Shown: piece after piece, positions 62,220-64,000 of the stretch
How positions within the stretch are numbered: the stretch's first letter is position 1
How the letters are laid out: every line of letters begins with the position of its first letter
DNA from: Pseudanabaena biceps
GTDB lineage: Bacteria > Cyanobacteriota > Cyanobacteriia > Pseudanabaenales > Pseudanabaenaceae
Reading direction: 5' to 3'
Assembly: GCA_013361095.1 (NCBI GenBank)
Contig: JAATWA010000001.1
Location: 2,768,501 to 2,832,500 of the forward strand
Length of the DNA: 64,000 nucleotides
The notes under the pieces: model-generated
What the model saw: the letters and a program-made list of their open reading frames with translations, nothing else
Databases searched by the model: none
What the model was told of the DNA's origin: nothing
Translations under genes and position numbers: made by a program

Positions 62220-62591
62220 AGCTGGCAGCGCAGCAATTTTCCTCATAAAAGTCAGCCTTCGGCTGGCTTTTATAGCGATCGTCAAATGTGCTAAGACATA
62301 AAACCCAAGAATTGGCTGGCGGCGCGGAGCGCCGCCAGCCAATTCTTGGGTTTTGATTTGTCTTAAAACAAATGACTGTAGTTATATAGCGATCGCCATT
62401 CTTGTTAGGACACAAAACCAGAAGAAAAGTAGCGGCGCGAAGCGCCGCTACTCACTTCATAATGAAAATTGCTGGGAATTTTAAAATAAACTTTACAAGT
62501 TTGACTTAAATTTGTTAACCTAGATACTCGCCGCTTAAACTTGCGCCAAACTCAAGCATAATTAGAACAATACTTTGCTACCAAAATAAGC
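62220..62591. other. Repeat-rich region upstream of rpsU
   Basis: The 372 bases hold a short AGCC stem (about 62244-62274), a family-B hairpin (62300-62354), a truncated element (62391-62452), and a MITE end remnant (CATAATGAAAATTGCTGG, about 62458-62475). The rpsU promoter must lie in about 62480-62590. Confidence 0.65.
62300..62354. repeat. Family-B hairpin upstream of rpsU
   Basis: Arms AAAACCCAAGAATTGGCTGG plus CGGCGC around GGA, followed by TTTGTC...ACAAATGACTGTAGTTATA, the conserved outer end. Confidence 0.8.
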
Positions 62592-62783
62592 ATGACTCAA
62601 ATAATCGTTGGAGAAAATGAAGGGATTGAGTCGGCTCTACGCCGATTTAAGAAAAAAATCCAAAAAGCGGGCTTACTAGCAGATATTCGTCGCTGTCAGT
62701 ATCATGAAACCGCAGGCGAAAAGCGCAAGCGTAAAGCCGAAAATGCTAAGCGTCGTGGTCGTTTCCGTCGTCGCGATAGTTAA
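62592..62783 (+). CDS. rpsU: 30S ribosomal protein S21
   Basis: The protein is 63 aa. [29 protein letters not shown] and a basic C-terminus [20 protein letters not shown] tail ([17 protein letters not shown]) are typical S21. It binds the 30S subunit near the 16S 3' end. It sits alone with its own terminator. The start ATG follows AAAATAAGC, with no strong SD, which is common for cyanobacterial ribosomal genes. Confidence 0.96.
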   Translation: MTQIIVGENEGIESALRRFKKKIQKAGLLADIRRCQYHETAGEKRKRKAENAKRRGRFRRRDS

Positions 62784-62784
62784 T

Positions 62785-62815
62785 AAAAAAGGAGTGCTAA
62801 GCACTCCTTTTTTAT
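62785..62815 (+). terminator. rpsU terminator
   Basis: Arms AAAAAAGGAGTGC and complement around TAA, followed by TT. It starts two bases after the stop codon of rpsU. Confidence 0.85.
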
Positions 62816-62838
62816 TTAACGTTGCATTGCTTCGTGAC

Positions 62839-62886
62839 TCAAAATCTAAAATGGCGGCGCGATGCGCCGCCATTTTAGGTTTTGAG
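62839..62886 (-). terminator. Terminator of the SNase gene
   Basis: Stem CTAAAATGGCGGCGC with complement around GAT, extended by CTCAAAA/TTTTGAG. It ends right at the stop codon (62887) of the minus-strand gene. Confidence 0.75.
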
Positions 62887-63408
62887 TTAATAACCAACAC
62901 CTAAAAGCTTATTTTCTTTGCGAAATTGACTAGGCAGCATTACCTCAGTGCCATTTGTCCAAACCCCCAAACGCTCAACCTGTGCCTTAGCCTCTAGCTC
63001 TTCATAACCTTGGCAGTCTTTTTCTTGTAAGAGATCGTAATGGGCTAGCCCTAGAGACACCATAACTTTGTTAGCATTTTGTCCACCCGCTAAAACTTCG
63101 GCAGTGTAGCGCCCAAATTTATCTTTTTTGAATACTTTTAGATAAACCTCCTCATCGTCAAGGATATTTTGTAAAACTTTGCGAGCATGTTGCCCTTCGG
63201 GTTGCAGTAATTCAGGCGCATCAATACAGGCAAGATGCACTTTAGTTTTGATGCCGCGATCGACAAGGGTGATGTTATCGCCATCAAAAACTCTGACTGC
63301 AAATGATGCCGCCCATGTTGGTTGGTTCGCGATCGCAAAGCAAACTAAATTGATGATCGCGATGAAAACAACCTGCTGAAATTTATTAATAAGATTGGCA
63401 AGTGACAT
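62887..63408 (-). CDS. Secreted SNase-like (thermonuclease family) protein with a His at the Arg35 position
   Basis: The protein is 173 aa. A signal peptide (FIAIINLVCFAIANQPTWAAS) is followed by a nuclease-like OB fold: VRVFDGDNITLVD, KVHLACIDAPELLQPEGQHA, and KDKFGRYTAEVL. In staphylococcal nuclease the R35/E43/R87 residues align with H58/E66/R100 here, so the first catalytic Arg is replaced by His. E66 and R100 are kept. The codon is clearly CAT. It might be inactive or altered, or the alignment may be shifted by one turn. It would act outside the cytoplasm on nucleic acid if active. Confidence 0.8.
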   Translation of the reverse strand: MSLANLINKFQQVVFIAIINLVCFAIANQPTWAASFAVRVFDGDNITLVDRGIKTKVHLACIDAPELLQPEGQHARKVLQNILDDEEVYLKVFKKDKFGRYTAEVLAGGQNANKVMVSLGLAHYDLLQEKDCQGYEELEAKAQVERLGVWTNGTEVMLPSQFRKENKLLGVGY

Positions 63409-63455
63409 TTATGGGAAGGTCAGAGTAATTAGATCAATCATAGCTGTCGCCAGCC

Positions 63456-63495
63456 TAAACCCAAAAAGCTCCGTCACTAGCTTTTTTGGGTTTTA
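63456..63495. terminator. Hairpin at the 3' end of the DUF2993 gene
   Basis: Stem AAACCCAAAAAGCT with complement AGCTTTTTTGGGTTT around CCGTCACT. It overlaps the stop codon of the minus-strand gene. Confidence 0.65.
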
Positions 63496-63993
63496 GGTTG
63501 CCGCGATCGCAAAATCACCACGACACTTTGCGCCACCATCGGCGATCGTTAGCTCATGGAGCGTAAACTCATCGCCAAGTTTATGCAAAAGCGTTTCTAA
63601 TAAATTGCGAATCTCATCATCAGTTTTGGCAATGGGCGGTGTATCGGTGGCGATCGCTTCTAACAGGAGTGGGGACTGGAGACAGCTTTGTAAATCATCG
63701 GCTGTGAGTTCTACATCCATAGTCACATGGATGGGATCGAGGAGACGTAAAGCTTCGCCTCTGAGAATTTGCGAAATATTAAGATGAATTGCTTCCGCGC
63801 AAAAATCGATATTAGTGACCGATAGTCCCTTATATTTTGCTCCCACCCCGATCACGTTGGCTTTGGGAATGTCCCCGCTCAAGATTTGATGACTTTTGCC
63901 TGCGATCGCAATTTCGATAGTGTCGATATGTTCGACCTGCGATCGCAGCCATAGTTTAATAATAGGAATTAATACAGAACTAACTACAGACAT
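63493..63993 (-). CDS. DUF2993-family protein (near the window end)
   Basis: The protein is 166 aa, starting MSVVSSVLIPIIKLWLRSQVEHIDTIEIAIAG. It has typical DUF2993/LmeA-like blocks: QILSGDIPKANVIGVGAKYKGLSVTNIDF and PIHVTMDVELTADDL, ending LHELTIADGGAKCRGDFAIAAT. Such proteins bind lipids or localise to the envelope in Actinobacteria and cyanobacteria; the function is poorly known. The upstream region is outside the window, so the start is provisional. The stop is real; it overlaps a hairpin. Confidence 0.75.
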   Translation of the reverse strand: MSVVSSVLIPIIKLWLRSQVEHIDTIEIAIAGKSHQILSGDIPKANVIGVGAKYKGLSVTNIDFCAEAIHLNISQILRGEALRLLDPIHVTMDVELTADDLQSCLQSPLLLEAIATDTPPIAKTDDEIRNLLETLLHKLGDEFTLHELTIADGGAKCRGDFAIAAT

Positions 63994-64000
63994 AAATTGA

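Noticed and set aside
7840..62350. Many antisense and overlapping open frames (for example 9117-9314 minus, 17051-17422 plus, 46085-46390 plus)
   Set aside because: They are shadows of conserved genes on the other strand and show no family features or ribosome sites.
1..64000. CRISPR array, rRNA operon or complete transposase gene
   Set aside because: No regularly spaced direct repeats, no rRNA-like segments and no transposase motif were seen on either strand.

Overview
The window looks like chromosomal DNA from a filamentous or unicellular cyanobacterium, with Pseudanabaena or a close relative as a guess (inference). The reasons are very frequent GCGATCGC (HIP1) octamers, a fused ModBC transporter, a PatA-type (PATAN) response regulator in a Che cluster, an ethylene-receptor-like hybrid kinase with a PHGHCYLW motif, and very many intergenic palindromes. 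Most genes are ordinary core or signalling genes. The intergenic spaces are unusually full of hairpins and small non-autonomous elements.

Region 1 (1-7.7 kb) is an accessory island. It holds the 5' part of a possible helicase, an IrrE/ImmA-type metallopeptidase followed by a PIN-like gene, a DUF433/DUF5615 toxin-antitoxin pair, and a large adenine-specific DNA methylase of the type IIG/ISP kind. That methylase is broken in two by a three-gene PIN toxin-antitoxin cassette (about 4.56-5.52 kb). The island starts at the 3' end of a tRNA-Pro(GGG) gene, a usual integration site.

Region 2 (7.8-16.4 kb) holds transport and folate genes: a cation diffusion facilitator, a MacAB-like tripartite efflux operon (adaptor, permease, ATPase), a CPA1 Na+/H+ antiporter, a TrkA-N protein and FolD. 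Region 3 (16.6-23.7 kb) pairs a giant RTX-type extracellular nuclease with a divergent secreted CHAT-domain protein. Region 4 (23.9-34.6 kb) holds malate dehydrogenase, RodA, PrmA, two small membrane proteins, a SPOR protein with a sigma-factor-like upstream gene, an SH3-NlpC/P60 peptidase, TldD, and a GAF-PAS histidine kinase that overlaps TldD.

Region 5 (34.7-49.9 kb) holds an operon for molybdate uptake (membrane protein, ModA, ModBC), a fused HyuA-HyuB oxoprolinase, an ATP-grasp protein, the ethylene-receptor-like hybrid kinase, YggT, GlyA, a pentapeptide-repeat protein, a small acidic protein and a membrane-anchored VOC protein. Region 6 (50.2-58.9 kb) is a seven-gene minus-strand chemotaxis/phototaxis-type cluster: PATAN-REC, two CheY-like receivers, CheW, MCP, CheA-REC and a second CheW. 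Region 7 (59.2-64 kb) holds a DUF218 protein, a polysaccharide deacetylase fused to a phosphodiester glycosidase domain, ribosomal protein S21, a secreted SNase-like protein and a DUF2993 protein.

The most distinctive observations are (i) the DNA methylase split by a toxin-antitoxin cassette, (ii) a family of about 131-bp elements with CAGCAATTCTCATT ends and 9-bp flanking direct repeats, one of them inserted in the loop of an older hairpin, (iii) further hairpin families with conserved ends and changing cores, (iv) palindromic repeats translated in frame inside the methylase fragment, and (v) the candidate ethylene receptor. I found no CRISPR array, rRNA or complete autonomous transposon.
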